NCBI RefSeq assembly: GCF_964340395.1
Contig: NC_135553.1
Span: 6,221,501-6,285,500, forward strand
Direction: 5' to 3'
DNA from: Glandiceps talaboti
Taxonomy: Eukaryota > Hemichordata > Enteropneusta > Spengelidae
Length of the DNA stretch: 64,000 bases
A program made the translations under genes and the position numbers. How positions within the stretch are numbered: the stretch's first letter is position 1; each line of letters starts with the position of its first letter. Below, piece after piece: positions 11,680 through 27,610 of this stretch. Below the pieces are notes generated by a model. It was not told the DNA's origin. It did not search any database and worked only from the letters and a program-made list of their open reading frames with translations.

Positions 11680-12093
11680 ACTCCTACCAACAAGATATAC
11701 TGTATATTATGAAGCCTGCCACCTTGTGGTCACTAGATGATAATTGATGTGATGGGCGTAGAATCAATTAGTGTGGGTCTTCTAGCTATTCATTGCTGAT
11801 GTGTAGTAACAAGGTCATTTCTTGTCTAGGGGGATCATGAACCCTGCCAATGACTGTACTGTGTGGTTAGCAGAACAGCTGGAGAGCTGCCAATGACTGT
11901 CAGATGGGATTAACAAAACATGTAAAGTGCTGTCAATGATATTATATTACAGTCTAATCAGGTTTTTTATTTCTTCAACAGAGGAATTAGTATTGAAGTG
12001 GCAAGATGGTATTGTACTTAGTTTTTTTGGATTAGGTGTAACCTCTGTCTATCAGTTTTGTTTGTATAGGTTTCTCATCATCAGTATATCCTT

Positions 12094-14890
<2,797 letters not shown>

Positions 14891-14986
14891 TTCACCAGCA
14901 TTTCACAGTCCACTAGTCCTTCACAAAAACACGTAAACATCCAATGATCTCAATTAATATTGCATTCGTCCATAATGTGCATGCAT

Positions 14987-15028
<42 letters not shown>

Positions 15029-15400
15029 CTAGTTGTAAAGTTCAGATCGATAGTGTGTACACTTCCGGGTTCGGCAGGTGTTGATGACAGCATATGACAA
15101 TGCAATCAGTTGCTTGCCGTTGAAAAAGTTCACGTGATTGATGTGCAAAGCTTCAATAGCCCTGCCAACAACATCTGACGCATCTCACCATGTGATCTTT
15201 GAACTCTGTTGATACATGTGATACGTGGCGCATACCCGTTGCACTGTGGGTAATTTTAATAATGGCGACCAACACACGAAAGTTTGTCCAGTGAAGTACC
15301 TGCGTTCGTGTAGCCTTGTTTTTCAGCCCCTCTCTTATTTTTTCTTGAGGATAGGGATACACAGCTCTTTCTGACACTGTGGTAGGGGAATTAAATCACC
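14891..15400. promoter_or_regulatory. Divergent promoter of NAT9 and TMEM104
   Basis: The two start codons are 510 bases apart on opposite strands. Visible motifs are an ETS-type ACTTCCGG at 15061-15068, a CACGTG E-box at 15131-15136 and an ATGGCGAC (YY1-like) word at about 15262. A TAG trinucleotide run, 14987-15027, lies inside. Shared control is inferred from position; no TATA box is evident. Confidence 0.6.
14987..15027. repeat. TAG trinucleotide microsatellite
   Basis: About 13 uninterrupted TAG units within the NAT9/TMEM104 divergent promoter. Length variation here would change promoter spacing. Confidence 0.95.
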
Positions 15401-15891
15401 ATGGCAGGGAGTTTGACCGAAAGTGGCGACTTGTATTCGTCGGAGGTAAGTAAACAGCTGTTGAACTTGATCTGAGCGTACGTCATGTACGTGACATTGA
15501 AACACGTTTATTTCATCCACAGGTCAGTCGTAGTACCAAATCTTGATCTTTTAAATGAAAAGAAATCCAAAGGCAAACTTATGAAAAGAAATCTGAGATA
15601 AATGTGATCGCCGTTTAGAAATAGGATCATCACATGTCAAATTGGAAGCAAGTTTGTTCCCCGGAAGTGTATCCAAGCCGAACTTAAGTTGTAGGCGTGA
15701 ACTGAGAGTGAGATCCTTCGCAACATGATAGGGTGTTTGTCCAGTGCCTTGACAAGCTCTTGATAATCTAGTTTACGATTTACAATGTACTGACACTTGA
15801 ATGAAGCCGGTATGCAAGTTATTCTCAATAAAAAATCATTGGAAATGTTTTCCTTAGGTCCTTCACCTGTTGCTTCCCATAATGATTTTTA

Positions 15892-15924
<33 letters not shown>

Positions 15925-17304
15925 GCAGTCATTAAATCCTCTCCCTACCAGGGGGGTATTTGTTTGTCCACAAAAAAAACCTACAACTTACAAGTTGGGG
16001 AACACAGAAATCTAAACTCTGAAAGTGTTTGTATTGTTTGTTTTCTCTCTCTAAGGAGAACCAAGTTTGTCCAAAGGTCCTCAAGGAGATTAATTTCAAT
16101 TGTTCTACAGTTTCAAAAGAGACTTCCTTATATGTGTAAAACAAACAAATATGACTTTGCTTATTTGTGAGGTGATATTTTACTTAGGTTTAATTTATTG
16201 TCACCGTTTCACTTCCTACTTTTTGCAATAATGTATTTTATAATTGTTTTTATTTTCCCGTACCTAAATCATTATTGGTTCTGGATTTATTACAGATTGG
16301 GTTCATATATATATTCAATCTGATAGTTGGTAGTGGAGCATTAACTATGCCAAAAGCCTTTGCTGAAGCAGGATGGTTAACTAGTGTAGTTACACTCGTC
16401 CTTCTGGCTTTTATGAGGTAAGTAGAAAAAGATCTTACAGGTTTCAAAGTTGAAAGCACTCTGCAATGTAGAAAGATGTGACTATATAATCATTTGACAG
16501 CAATGGAAGTAATTTTTTTTGTTTTCTGTTTTACCCTTGGCAGTACTTTTATTTATATGTATGTTTTTTACAATATTTTATTACCAAATAAATATATCTA
16601 AATCTGATTTTTAAAAAAAAAATTTAAGTCCTCAGATACAATATAGGCCACCAATTGTCATATTTATGGAGTTATAGGTTAAAAATGATTTATTTTAAAT
16701 ATGTAACACAATGGTGAGTTTTACTTGCATGGAAACATGCAAATCATCATCATCATCATCATATACATATTAGGCCATAGCCACGATGCATAGCCATTGG
16801 CGTTGACTAGTTGTACATTCTCTTGTGGCAATGTTTGTAATCCATATTATGCCAGGATTACCATGGCAGTTTTTACCAGGGATCTCCCCTTAGCTGTAAG
16901 CATTAAACTAGGCTGGCTCTGGCTGCCTTCCAATGTCCATATTTGCTCAATTTCCGTGTCTTTATCACATTCAACAGTCCATATTGCACTCTTTCACATA
17001 TGCAAATCAGCACTGAATAAACACAAATGTATTCAGAACTTCAGATTTATTGAAATTTGATACCAATATCCTCACATACTGTGACACTGACATAGTAATC
17101 TTTATTTTATGAATATGAGTATAAATTTCCAGTTTTCTATTTTGACATACATGTACTTTTTTTTCTGAATATTTCATCATTATTGTACTATTGTTAGTTG
17201 TATCAAGCTGACACCATGCAGCTGGTGTCTATGTCTCCTAAACAATAATACAGTGATAGAATCCTGATTTATGAAATAGTTTACTTACAATCTAAATGCA
17301 CTGC

Positions 17305-17352
<48 letters not shown>

Positions 17353-18933
17353 GTTCTTAAGTAAACATGAGGTGTAAGAAGCTACGTTGTATGAATATAT
17401 TCAAAACATGAAATTTCTGCCTATTTGGATACTGACAGGTCTTTTTGTGCTAATATGGTAATATGCATGTACATACTTACTAGACTGTAATTTACTGACA
17501 ATTATGTTAACATTGTTAACTTTCAAAGACTGCTTCCATGAAATTTAATTGGATATTTTGTATTATAAATTAGTGACTTTTAATTGTTAATTGATTTTAA
17601 TCGTTAATTATTGAAGTAGCCGGAATTCCTCTTTATATTTTAATGGAAACCCAATTTAGTATATAATTTATCTTTTGTGAAATAGTGACATTTTGGGTGA
17701 ATGTGGTGGGCACAGGTTGAATGTTAAAAATCCCAATTAAAGGTATGCAGAAATTGAAAGAAATGAATGGAAATGGTACCAGCTGTGAAATGCAAAATTG
17801 TATTCATCAGAATAATAGAATGGTAAAGGGAAACTTCTTACTACAACCAAATTGGTAAAGTGTAAATACTTCATAATAACATCCTTTTGTTTTTCTTTTG
17901 ATAGTTTTCTAACATCCACATTCATCAATGAAGTTATGGCTGCTGCTAATGCTGCTATCAGATGGAAGAGAAATGAAAAAAGACAAGAGGTAAAAAAACA
18001 AACGCTTGTTAAACAAGGTTCAAAAATCAGAGTTCATGAAGTCTGATGGAGAAATGATGCTTATCTTGATCATTGAAAACAAAATGATAACAGAGTTCAT
18101 TGTGTTGATAAAGCTTTCAAATAAATGTTGTACTAATCATCATTGGTATCTATGGTAATTTGGTAATGAATAATTCACTTTTTAGACATATCAAAGTTAC
18201 AAACTTAAACATATGTCCCATATGAGAGTTATTTTATTGACAAATATTGTTGCTATACATATATATTATGATATATATTATGACAACTTGTCAGAGTTGT
18301 TGTTGAGTAACGTCTTAAGAATAAGGCAATAATTTCAGAATATTATGACAGAATGGAGCTAGTCTAGAACAATACGTCTACAATATCTTGGAGATTTAAT
18401 AGACAAGATTAACTTCTTTTAGGATTTCCTAATCATGTAATCATTGTTGATAGTTTGCAGTGACCCAGTTCTTGTGACTTCTATGTAGAGAAGTAGAGAA
18501 AATAAGGATGTGTGGAATCTTGTTGCATTATATAACAACCAATCTCATTGTCTCAAATTGTTCATTGTTATTCAAGAATCTCTCTGAGGTTCTACAGGAG
18601 AAATGAAGTTGTCTTGGTGTTTCACCCATTTGGCCATGAAGTTTTTAACACAGATACACACCCTTCAACTCTAGACTAACACGTAACAGTAACAGAGACA
18701 CAGCACACACAGCAGGATCCTTCAACCAATCACATTGAAAAGTGACAAGCAAGGCTATTCTTTTACATTGCAGTAGAAAGAGGCTTCTAACGAAAACATT
18801 ACACATGGACTTGATGATTTTAATGGTTTCAAATGTTTACTTTCCTACTGATAATCAACATGATAACTTGTGTGCTTCTACATCCCCCACTTTGCACTGC
18901 ACATCTAAATTGTTTCTTTTGCATTTGAAGGCG

Positions 18934-18964
<31 letters not shown>

Positions 18965-21900
18965 AAAAAACTGTCTCTCATAAGTAAAACATCAGTACAT
19001 TCTCCATTTCTCCTGTAGATCCTTTCACTTCACTTGACAATTATACCATGTTTACATTTAAACCAATGGAATGTAAATTTGTATTTTGCTCTCAGTTTAA
19101 TTACACCCACCCACCCTTTCCCCAAATGTTTTACTGTGATGTGGCAGTCATTTGAAAACCAATCCTATAAAGTTATTACAGCCTCAGGAAAAAAGGAGAA
19201 CGTAGTGTTTGAAACTTAGCTGTAGTTGAATGTGAATAAAAACTGAGTGTCATGTTCAGTTGTTGGTGGTGGAATAACTGAGTGGTTCATTCATTCATTC
19301 AAAATTATGATGCTGTAATTTACATAAGTGTCCCAAATATAAATGATGCCTCATAGAAATAAAACAGTATTGAAGATACAAACAAAAACATTAATTTCTA
19401 TAGAAGTTCTGACTCAAAACGTTGATTGTTCATGTTGTATTATTTGGGTACATAACCAGACTTAGTTGTTATTGTACTTAGATTGTGTAGACATGTTCAA
19501 TGACAGCTAGATATGTAGTGCTTTGATATTTTGTTCTTACTTGTTTGTACAGGGTGATGAGTCTGATAGCAGTAGTAATAGCAGTTTAGAACCAGAGGGT
19601 GAAGAAACAAAAGCCTTACTAACAGCTGGTGCCTTGTCAACTAGCATCAACCGTGAGTATGAATTGTCATAGAGCGACAAGTTTTAGTATTTTTACCCGT
19701 CTTCTATTCTATGACGCCATTTTATATGCTAGGCTAAAATCTGAAACTTAGTATTGTTCATTGCGCTGGTAATCCAGTTCATTAGTTTTATGTTGCCTAG
19801 CAACCACTGGATCATTTTACTGATAATCCATCACTATGTTTACTTTTCATTACCTGAATTCAATGCTTTTAATAGTAAGGGGAATATTTCCTTCCTTACA
19901 GTACTAACTTCATCTAACTCAAAATGATTCAATAATGTGTAAGCTACTTGACATTTTTAGAACATGGATGTGCAAAAATTGATATCTGACTTTGACAGTG
20001 ACTCTACTGCTCTGTTTGAAATTCACTGTTGTGTCATATATCAAGGTTGCAAAGTATAGATGTGGTATATCAAATGAAAGCTATATTCAACCCATCATTT
20101 GTTGTCGGTGTTATATTTATGTTGAAAGAAAAACAAATTAGTTTAGTATGCATGAATTATCACAATTGTATTAGGTGCATTTTGAATGGTGGTCATAGTC
20201 ATGTCTGCCGTAGAATCAGTGATTTTGAGGTACGGCCATGATTACCACCACACAATCGATAGTGCATGTTCCATACTTTACACATAAAACATTCATATTA
20301 CTGTACATGTACTAACGCAATCACATTATGTATCAACTGTAGAAGTTAGTTTTTTGAAAATGACTGCATGTGGATCTTGTGGCATGAGCAAAGTATTTTG
20401 TAGTGAATTGCTGCAGGATTAGTTTCACTTTCATTGATGCACATGTAGGATTTGGAAATTAGAATTGACAAAGAATTGGAAATACCTAGTCTGGGATCAT
20501 ATCTATTTGAAGGCATTGAAGCCTTTCAAGACAGGAGAGGATGGCCACCAAGCTAGAGAATACAGGAGTTGTCTGCCACGCCCCCTTAAAATAGAAAACG
20601 TTGCATGTAGCATCTATGCACTTAAAATACTATTTTCACATGCTCTTGCCTCTTATTCTAATGTTGATGGCATTGTCCTCAACGTTTTGGAGGATCTGAC
20701 CTGATAGAAATAAAATCTAAGTGGCCACGATGTAAATAAATGAAGGAATCCCACTACCAGTCCCCCAATAGGCTGAAATGGAATTTCTCGCATGAGTTGG
20801 GGAATGTTTGTCTCATACTGTACTTGTCTGTGGCTTGCCAGAGATAAATATTCCCCAATGAGTGTGAGATATACTCCATCTTAGAGCACTGGTGAAGGAG
20901 GGGTTATATTTCTTGTGTCCTCTCTATACTGCCAAAAATAAAGTTTAACTCCTGCATTGGTACAGAATGTGTGATCGAATCAATTGCACACTTGCCCCAC
21001 ACTCTCAGACTGCCAGGGTGTGAGAAAGTGGGGTCTGTGTGTGACTGATATCAAACCATACTGATCTAGAAATCTAAAAGTCAAACAGTAACAAATCTTT
21101 GTGTGGTTTCCTTTAAAAAATTACTGTCTCATTCATTAAGTACCTCCCTAGTAGGCACAGGATCAAAAGTATCAAACACTTCACATAAAGTTACATTTTC
21201 CCATTTCCACCTCCACCTATAAATGAAATAAAACACTACAGTTTAGCTCTCTGACATTTCATACACTAACTTGGAACATTGGTACTACAATATTTTGTCA
21301 TTGTGAAATCAAACCAGGTTGAGAGTTCTTTCTGCAATGTTCATCAACATTTATGTAAAATAAATTATGCCCTCTTGTGGTATAAAATGGAAAGTTAGAC
21401 TTTTGTAATTCTATACTGAAAGATGAGGTGTGAGAAGAAAAAAGTAACATCCTTATTTTTCAGTATATTGTACATGAACAATTATATCACCAGAGGGTGC
21501 TATTTACTATCGTCATCAGAACAGTGAAGTGATGGGACGAAAAATAGAACCCTACACTAGTTTGTGATTTCTATGCATGTTTCTATTATTTGCATTCTAT
21601 ATAGAACCTATTTTATGACTTCGTTTATATCATATTTTGTAATTGTTTGCTTTATTGTTTAACTGCTTATATTTTATCATATTTTCCATTGTCTGTTTGT
21701 CTGTTTGTTTGTCTGTTTGTCTGTCAGGGTCCTACTCCTCACCTTCTATCCAGTGTAGACTCCATGGAGGTAATCATACACTTCATTTTCCATCTTGACA
21801 CACATACCTTTTATGACTATTCTCAACTGAATATTGTGATTGGAGGCTTGTATATAATGTCAGACCATGCAAAGCATTGATTGTCAAATGCAGTTGAACT

Positions 21901-24900
21901 TGAAGTACACAGTGTTTTTTATCTGCCTCTAAAATTATGGTATCAGGAAATCTGTGTACATGTACATTGAAATTTTACCAGTAGAGAAATAAAAGAGTTG
22001 AAAGCCAAGCTTGTGCACACATCAAATACAATGTAATGCATTAGGGGTACTGTAGATTGTGGGTGCACTTGTGTCATGTCCCATTTGGTGATCCCTGTAT
22101 GAAGCATGCACTGTTTACCATCATTTCATTACTGCTTTGCATGCTTTGCATGCGTTGGCAACATAATGCTGGAACATGCCAGCATGTAGTCAGTCCCTGT
22201 CATCAGAAGTTGGTGGTTGATCCTAGAGTAAGCGTCCATGGTCCAATATACTAGGCTTACAAACAGGCTCAAGTCTCCAAATCTATAATTCAAGTTTTAA
22301 CACATTTGGCTGCAGATTTGATATGTAATATTTTTGTATCATTCAATGATGTTATTATAATCCAGAGATCATAAAGGTGTATTGGTACTCTGTCATTACT
22401 ATGTATCACTGTGCTTCAAGTTTTTAGAATTGACAGTGCTGTAAATGCAACTTTGAACAATGACATAGTATAATGTATAGATATGTTAACTTGTTCTGAT
22501 GTATTGACAGAAATTTTCTACACTACTGACCACAACATTACTGAGACAATAACAAATTGAAGTAATAGTTTACTTTGATAACACTACCACACAGGTGTGC
22601 ACATTGAGTGTTGACAAATAAAACCAAGTGTCTGCAGGCTTACAAGTCAAATTCAGATGCCATGCTCAATTATACCATTTAAGTTGAGTTATCAAAACAG
22701 TGAAACATGAGGAAATGTTCTTGAGAAGATACTCATGTTACATGTTGAAAATACACGAGTATTGAATCTTATTCAGTATGTCTTAGCAATTCTGCTGATA
22801 CATGTACGACTCAGACAGTACTTATGATTACACAGGTCCTCAATCGTCTCAAAATACAAAAAAAAAATTATATTTGTAAAAATTGCATGCAATCACAAAC
22901 GTTAATGATATGATCATTGGAACAAGGGCAACAAAGGTAGACTGGCTCTTTTATGAGGTTTTGTGTGAATAATGTACTTGCCAGCAGTACCAGTAACTGT
23001 GGGTTTGTTCTACTTGTATGAATACATTGCAATGCATGGGTGAGAGGGAGGCTTTTGTAGTGCATTGTGTTTACCATACAGTGAAACAGTATTATAGGTT
23101 TCTGAATAGGAGTAAACTCAAAATCAGTTCTGTTATATTTAAATTATTTTCATTTTATGTTTAACTACCATGTTTTCAAAAGGGGAGTATTTATATGTGA
23201 CGTAAGACTTCTATACCTGCCTCTCAAATCTATTGCAGTGTCATTTTATAGGACTCATCTGTATAAATCATGAGTAGTTTTATTGATGAAATGTCATGAA
23301 ATGTCATTTTTGCTGAGACCGATAACACCAAGTAGACATTGGTGGCAACAGTGAAATCATATGCTATATACAAAAGTTGTTTACTTATTTGATATTTAAG
23401 GTGTGTCTTTTTTTTGAACAGAACCCATCCCTAAGAGGAGAAGAGATTACTTTGACATGACACAGAGAGTTGAGATGGGTCAAATGGCTTCCATGTTTTT
23501 CAATAAAAGTAAGTTAGTACAGTTATTTCTGCTTTTATGTCAACATGTACATGTATACTCAATATGCATAGTCAAGTACTGTAGAGTAAAACCTCACAAA
23601 TATCAGGAAGAACTCAGTGTTGTAAAACCACTAGTCTAGATGCCAATGTGGTCTCTAACTAAATCTTGAGTGGACGTGTAAATTGTAACAATACTGTATA
23701 GGTACTACACTGTAAAACCACTAGTCTAGATGCCAATGTGGTGTCTAACTAAATCATGAGTGGACGTGTAAATTGTAACAATACTGTATAGGTACTACAC
23801 TGTAAAACCACTAGTCTAGATGACAACGTGGTCTCTAACAAAATCGTGAGTGGAGGTGTAAGTCGTAACGATACCATATAGGGATTACACTATAAAACCA
23901 CTGGCCTCTTTACAGCACTGACTGAGATACAGTGTCACGAGGTGTGATGAGAAGAATACGCCCAGGCTTTGAGAGAATGGAGCAAACTATGTCCTGCATA
24001 TAGTTGTTGATAACTCTGTAGTTATAGAGGTTCATAGTATTATCAGAATCAAAACAAAATCTCTCTAACATTTTTATCTATTCTCTTTCAGTTGGTGTCA
24101 ATCTTTTCTACCTCTGCATTATAATCTATTTATATGGTGATTTGGCTATTTATTGTGCAGCCGTACCCAAATCACTTAGAAATGTTGCATGGTAAGTCTA
24201 TGTGTAACAAAGTATGTGTGTATAGATATTGGCTTTATGTTGTGAAATTGTACCCAAGTCACTCAGAAGCAGTATTGTTCAAGTTTATAATAGGGAACTT
24301 GCAATCCAGACTGAGCATGCTCAGATGCAAAGGACTATGGGATTATCTGAGGTTATCGTAATACCTAATCTAGAGCTACCGATAAAATAAACCTCCCACA
24401 ATGGTCAGGGTAACTATGAATTGATTATTTGTGGTTAAAAACAATGTATCAACATTGTTTATAATGCTAATTGATGAGTATTTATTATCATGTTTCCCAT
24501 GATGCAACATTCAACATGGCTGGTTTGCAAGTTCCCTATTGAATTAGATTGATAGTATATAAAATTGACAGTTTACCTCAAGAGAGTCTAAATTTGATGA
24601 TAGAGTAATTTTATTGATAATCACTTATTTTCAAAGTCTTATCTGTTGAGAAATTATCTGATTGTGTACTTTTTACTTGGATGATTTCAGCATTGATAAA
24701 CCAAATGCAAGTGAAAGTGATCCATGTTGGTCTTCAAAGCAGCTAACTAGAATAGATGCTTACAGACTATTTTTGGTAGGTAGCTTTGAATCCATGTTTA
24801 CAATTTCTATATATATATTTGTATGTGTAAACTTGACTCTTTAGCCGTCTCTTTGGTATGGTGTCAGCTGTACACACATGTTGTGTCATTCTTAAGTTTT

Positions 24901-26735
24901 GCATGAATCTTCCATCCATTGATACTTGGTTTGAAAGTCTGTGAAGCTACATGATAGCAGTGCATTTTATCTTTTAAATACAAGTAATTTATTGTTGACT
25001 AAACAGCGTTTGCCACTGTAACTGTGTCAGCGATACATAATATTCTGGTTACCAACTTTTTGGCCATAGGGATCACAAGAAGGTGTCCCAGATTTGGCAA
25101 AGTTTGTGCTAAAATTTGGTTCTGGACACTGATTGTATGGCAATGCCATGAATAAAGTGTGTGTAAAAGAACGCTGTGAGTTCTTCAAAGAAGATTACAG
25201 TAATGGTTAGACAGGTTTTGATTACTGGTAGTCGTTAATGAAAAAGTACAGTGAGAGCAACACAGAAATGAGTGGTAACTTCATGTCTGCTGTCTGTAAT
25301 ACGATACAATACCCAACTATATTGTGGCCCTCACCGCAGGCTTGTGAACAGCGCCTCTAGTGGCCAAATCATGAAATCTTTTATCTTTATGCTAACCAGA
25401 TTATGCCATACTGAACAGGCAGGTAAACTCCATTGTTTTGTCTGTTTTGTTTGACTAGGGATGCTTCACAGTGTTGGTTGGACCATTTGTATTTTTCAAT
25501 GTTCAAAAGACAAAGTATTTACAAATTGGGACAAGTGTATTGAGATGGCTTGGTAAGTTTACATTGAATTCTGTGTAATTTTGTTGAATATTAATTAAAG
25601 TTACATTCAAATACATAAAGTTACTACATTTATTTGTTTATCATGTGTAAAGTGAACCTGTAGTGCTTTACGATTATACTGTTAGTTGGACTAAACTGTT
25701 ATAAATAGTAACATTTAGTACACAATGGATATGTACATAGAACATCTTGTAGAGATGTATGTTTACTTAAGGAAGAATGCACCATGTGAGGCCATGTTAC
25801 CTGAAAATCAGAAGTTTTAATATTTTTCCAAACTTTGCCAAAGGAAAGGTTCTTCCTTGTCTTTTTTGAAATAATCAAAGAATTTTCTCAGTTCCTTCAT
25901 CCTATTTCCATTGATATTGACAATCTTTTGTATCCAATGTTTTTAATTTTAATATATTGTAACACAGAGTCTGTATTTTGTCTATTTTTCAGCATTTGGT
26001 ACGATGATTGTAATTGCCGTAAAAAAATTAATAGATGGCAAAGGACAAGGGGATACACCAGCTTTCAAATTTTCTGGAATGCCCAACTTGTTTGGAGTGT
26101 GTATCTATTCCTTCATGTGTCAACACTCCTTGCCGTCACTGGTTACACCAATCAAAAACAAATCCAAACTCACAAGCTTGTTCTTAACGGACTTCTCTGT
26201 TATTATGGTATTCTATTTGGTTTTGTGTTTCACTGCAGTATTTTGTTTCAAAGGTAACGATATACAAGATTTGTACACACTGACTTTTAAAGATGCTAAC
26301 GTAGTGATTTATTACTTCTTGGCTCTTTTCCCAGTTTTTACTCTCAGCACCAACTTTCCAATCATTGCCATAACTCTAAGGAATAACCTAAAAACACTTT
26401 TCCATAGAGAGGGGAGAAAATTTTCATGGTTAGTTGACAGGATTGTTTTTCCAATGATTACTATATTACCCCCTATAGGAGTAGCATTCTACACTCATGA
26501 CTTAGAACTTTTGGTAGGTGTCACAGGTTCATACGCAGGGGTAGGAATTCAGTACCTGACACCAGCATTTTTAGTGTACTGCTCAAGAAAAGAACTGTCT
26601 AAGTATTATGGTCACAGACTAGAAAACAAACATACTTCTCCATTTAAGCACAAAATTTGGGTTATATTTGTGATTATATGGGCTATAGCCAGTGTTATAT
26701 TTGTTACTGTCAATCACATTCTGACCCACACATAA
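15401..26735 (+). CDS. TMEM104: Transmembrane protein 104 (amino-acid-transporter-like)
   Basis: Nine exons: 15401-15445, 16296-16417, 17905-17989, 19553-19652, 23422-23508, 24092-24191, 24691-24775, 25459-25552 and 25993-26735; 486 residues against about 496 in human. All introns are GT-AG and in frame. It is a multi-pass membrane protein of the amino acid/auxin permease-like superfamily. The first membrane segment (residues 16-38) carries FNLIVGSGALTMPKAF. A serine/acidic cytoplasmic-type loop encoded by exon 4 follows. Later come VEMGQMASMFFNK, the cysteine-containing loop DPCW, FGVCIYSFMCQHSLPSL and PIIAITLRNN. The last exon holds more than half the protein. The start, ACCATGG, is a strong initiation context. 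The transported substrate is unknown for the family. Human TMEM104 lies next to NAT9 in the same divergent arrangement. Confidence 0.97.
17308..17349. repeat. TG dinucleotide microsatellite in TMEM104 intron 2
   Basis: About 20 TG units without interruption. Other simple repeats in TMEM104 introns are CAA at about 15893-15924, TCTG at 18933-18964 and mixed GTCT/GTTT at about 21690-21726. Confidence 0.95.
19653..23421. other. TMEM104 intron 4, long and mostly featureless
   Basis: This 3.8-kb intron has no convincing internal gene on either strand. A simple-sequence TGTC/TGTT run lies at about 21690-21726. A stretch near 20490-20580 shares the word GACAGGAGAGG-TGGCCA and a following CTAG-GAATACAG with about 29500-29538, a possible low-similarity dispersed repeat. 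Confidence 0.5.
23621..23908. repeat. 90-bp minisatellite, 3.2 copies, in TMEM104 intron 5
   Basis: Units begin TGTAAAACCACTAGTCTAGA at 23621, 23711 and 23801, with a partial diverged unit at 23891. The first two copies differ at only a few bases and the third is more diverged. It starts about 110 bases past the exon 5 donor. Confidence 0.9.
24289..24540. mobile_element. MITE-like element with 16-bp perfect inverted ends
   Basis: AATAGGGAACTTGCAA at 24289-24304 is exactly mirrored at 24525-24540. The internal termini are weakly similar (TGCAAAGGACTATGGGA against TGCATCATGGGAAA in reverse). The element is 252 bp with no coding capacity. If the ends are taken as GGGAAC, a TA flanks each side. 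It is inserted in TMEM104 intron 6. Confidence 0.65.
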
Positions 26736-27610
26736 GTCCTGCTAGCTACAGTAATCATGTGAACTTATCCACCTCTTGTTTGTCACTAAGTGTAGCCAAT
26801 AGAAAAATACGTCTGTACAAATGCCATCCTTTCACTGATTGGTTGAGAATAATCATGTAACCTTGTCAACCTCTGATTGGCCACTAAGTGTCATATGACT
26901 TCACTGATTGTCATGTGACCAGATAGCTTACTTGAGTCAAGTCAAAGTCAACTTTTTGATGTCTTTTGTAAAATGATATTGGAGAGAAACATCAGGGTGA
27001 AAAACAACAGCATTTGAAACTTGGTTTGATTACCGAGTTTTGTTTTTTTGTAATGTAACATATGTTACCAGTATCATTGAAAGTAACAAATACACTTCAG
27101 TTGAAGGAAAGCTATTTGAAACCAAATAATGTTATTTGTAGCCAGCAAAAATGAAAGACTCGTTTTAACAAAAGAAAGACAGTCTGAAACGTCTACAAAT
27201 GCCAAATACACTTTGAAATCAGTTTGATACTGTATATTTTAGTATGCTATGACAAAAAGAAATGCCAATTGTGTTTCTTTACACTGGAAGTAAAACAATT
27301 TTGCATAAAGTTGAAGTCAACAAGTCTTACTTACAAACATTTGTTATCAAAAAAGAATATAAACCTCAATTTAATATTCTTGGATAATTGAATTTTTTAC
27401 ATAAAATGTCATGGTTAAATTCATAATGTCTGCCATCCATGTGTGCAATGGTTCATTTGATAATGCACTGTGACCTTTATCTGGAGTTAAAAGGTCAGGT
27501 TAAGCCAGTGTTCCATTATTGCTTTCATTTCTAGTACATGGTTAAGATTACAAGAACATTTAGTCTATAATTGTGCAGCATTAGAACATACAATAAAACA
27601 CTTGAATATT
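26736..27610 (+). other. TMEM104 3' UTR
   Basis: The 3' UTR runs to a probable AATAAA at 27592-27597. Directly after the stop, a 98-base unit is duplicated: AATCATGTGAACTTATCCACCTC at about 26753 returns as AATCATGTAACCTTGTCAACCTC at 26851, with a partial third match near 26905. The rest is AT-rich with no other feature. Confidence 0.5.

Larger units (their letters stand above)
5781..12093. other. Intergenic region between convergent ADAP and NAT9
   Basis: Apart from the possible ADAP last exon (6704-6774) and the NAT9 3' UTR, no convincing coding sequence was found on either strand. It contains a hairpin at 6981-7066, a 41-bp tandem repeat near 8252, a dispersed repeat at 8919-9181 and a MITE at 9871-10203, all listed separately. 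A TTTATT at 11966-11971 is a polyadenylation signal for NAT9 on the minus strand. AATAAA near 7455 could serve a longer ADAP transcript. Confidence 0.5.

Noticed and set aside
15637-15828. Protein-like minus-strand open stretch in TMEM104 intron 1
   Set aside because: It contains a plausible-looking LDYQELVKALDKHPIMLRRIS but no recognisable family and no convincing splice partners, so it is not called a gene.
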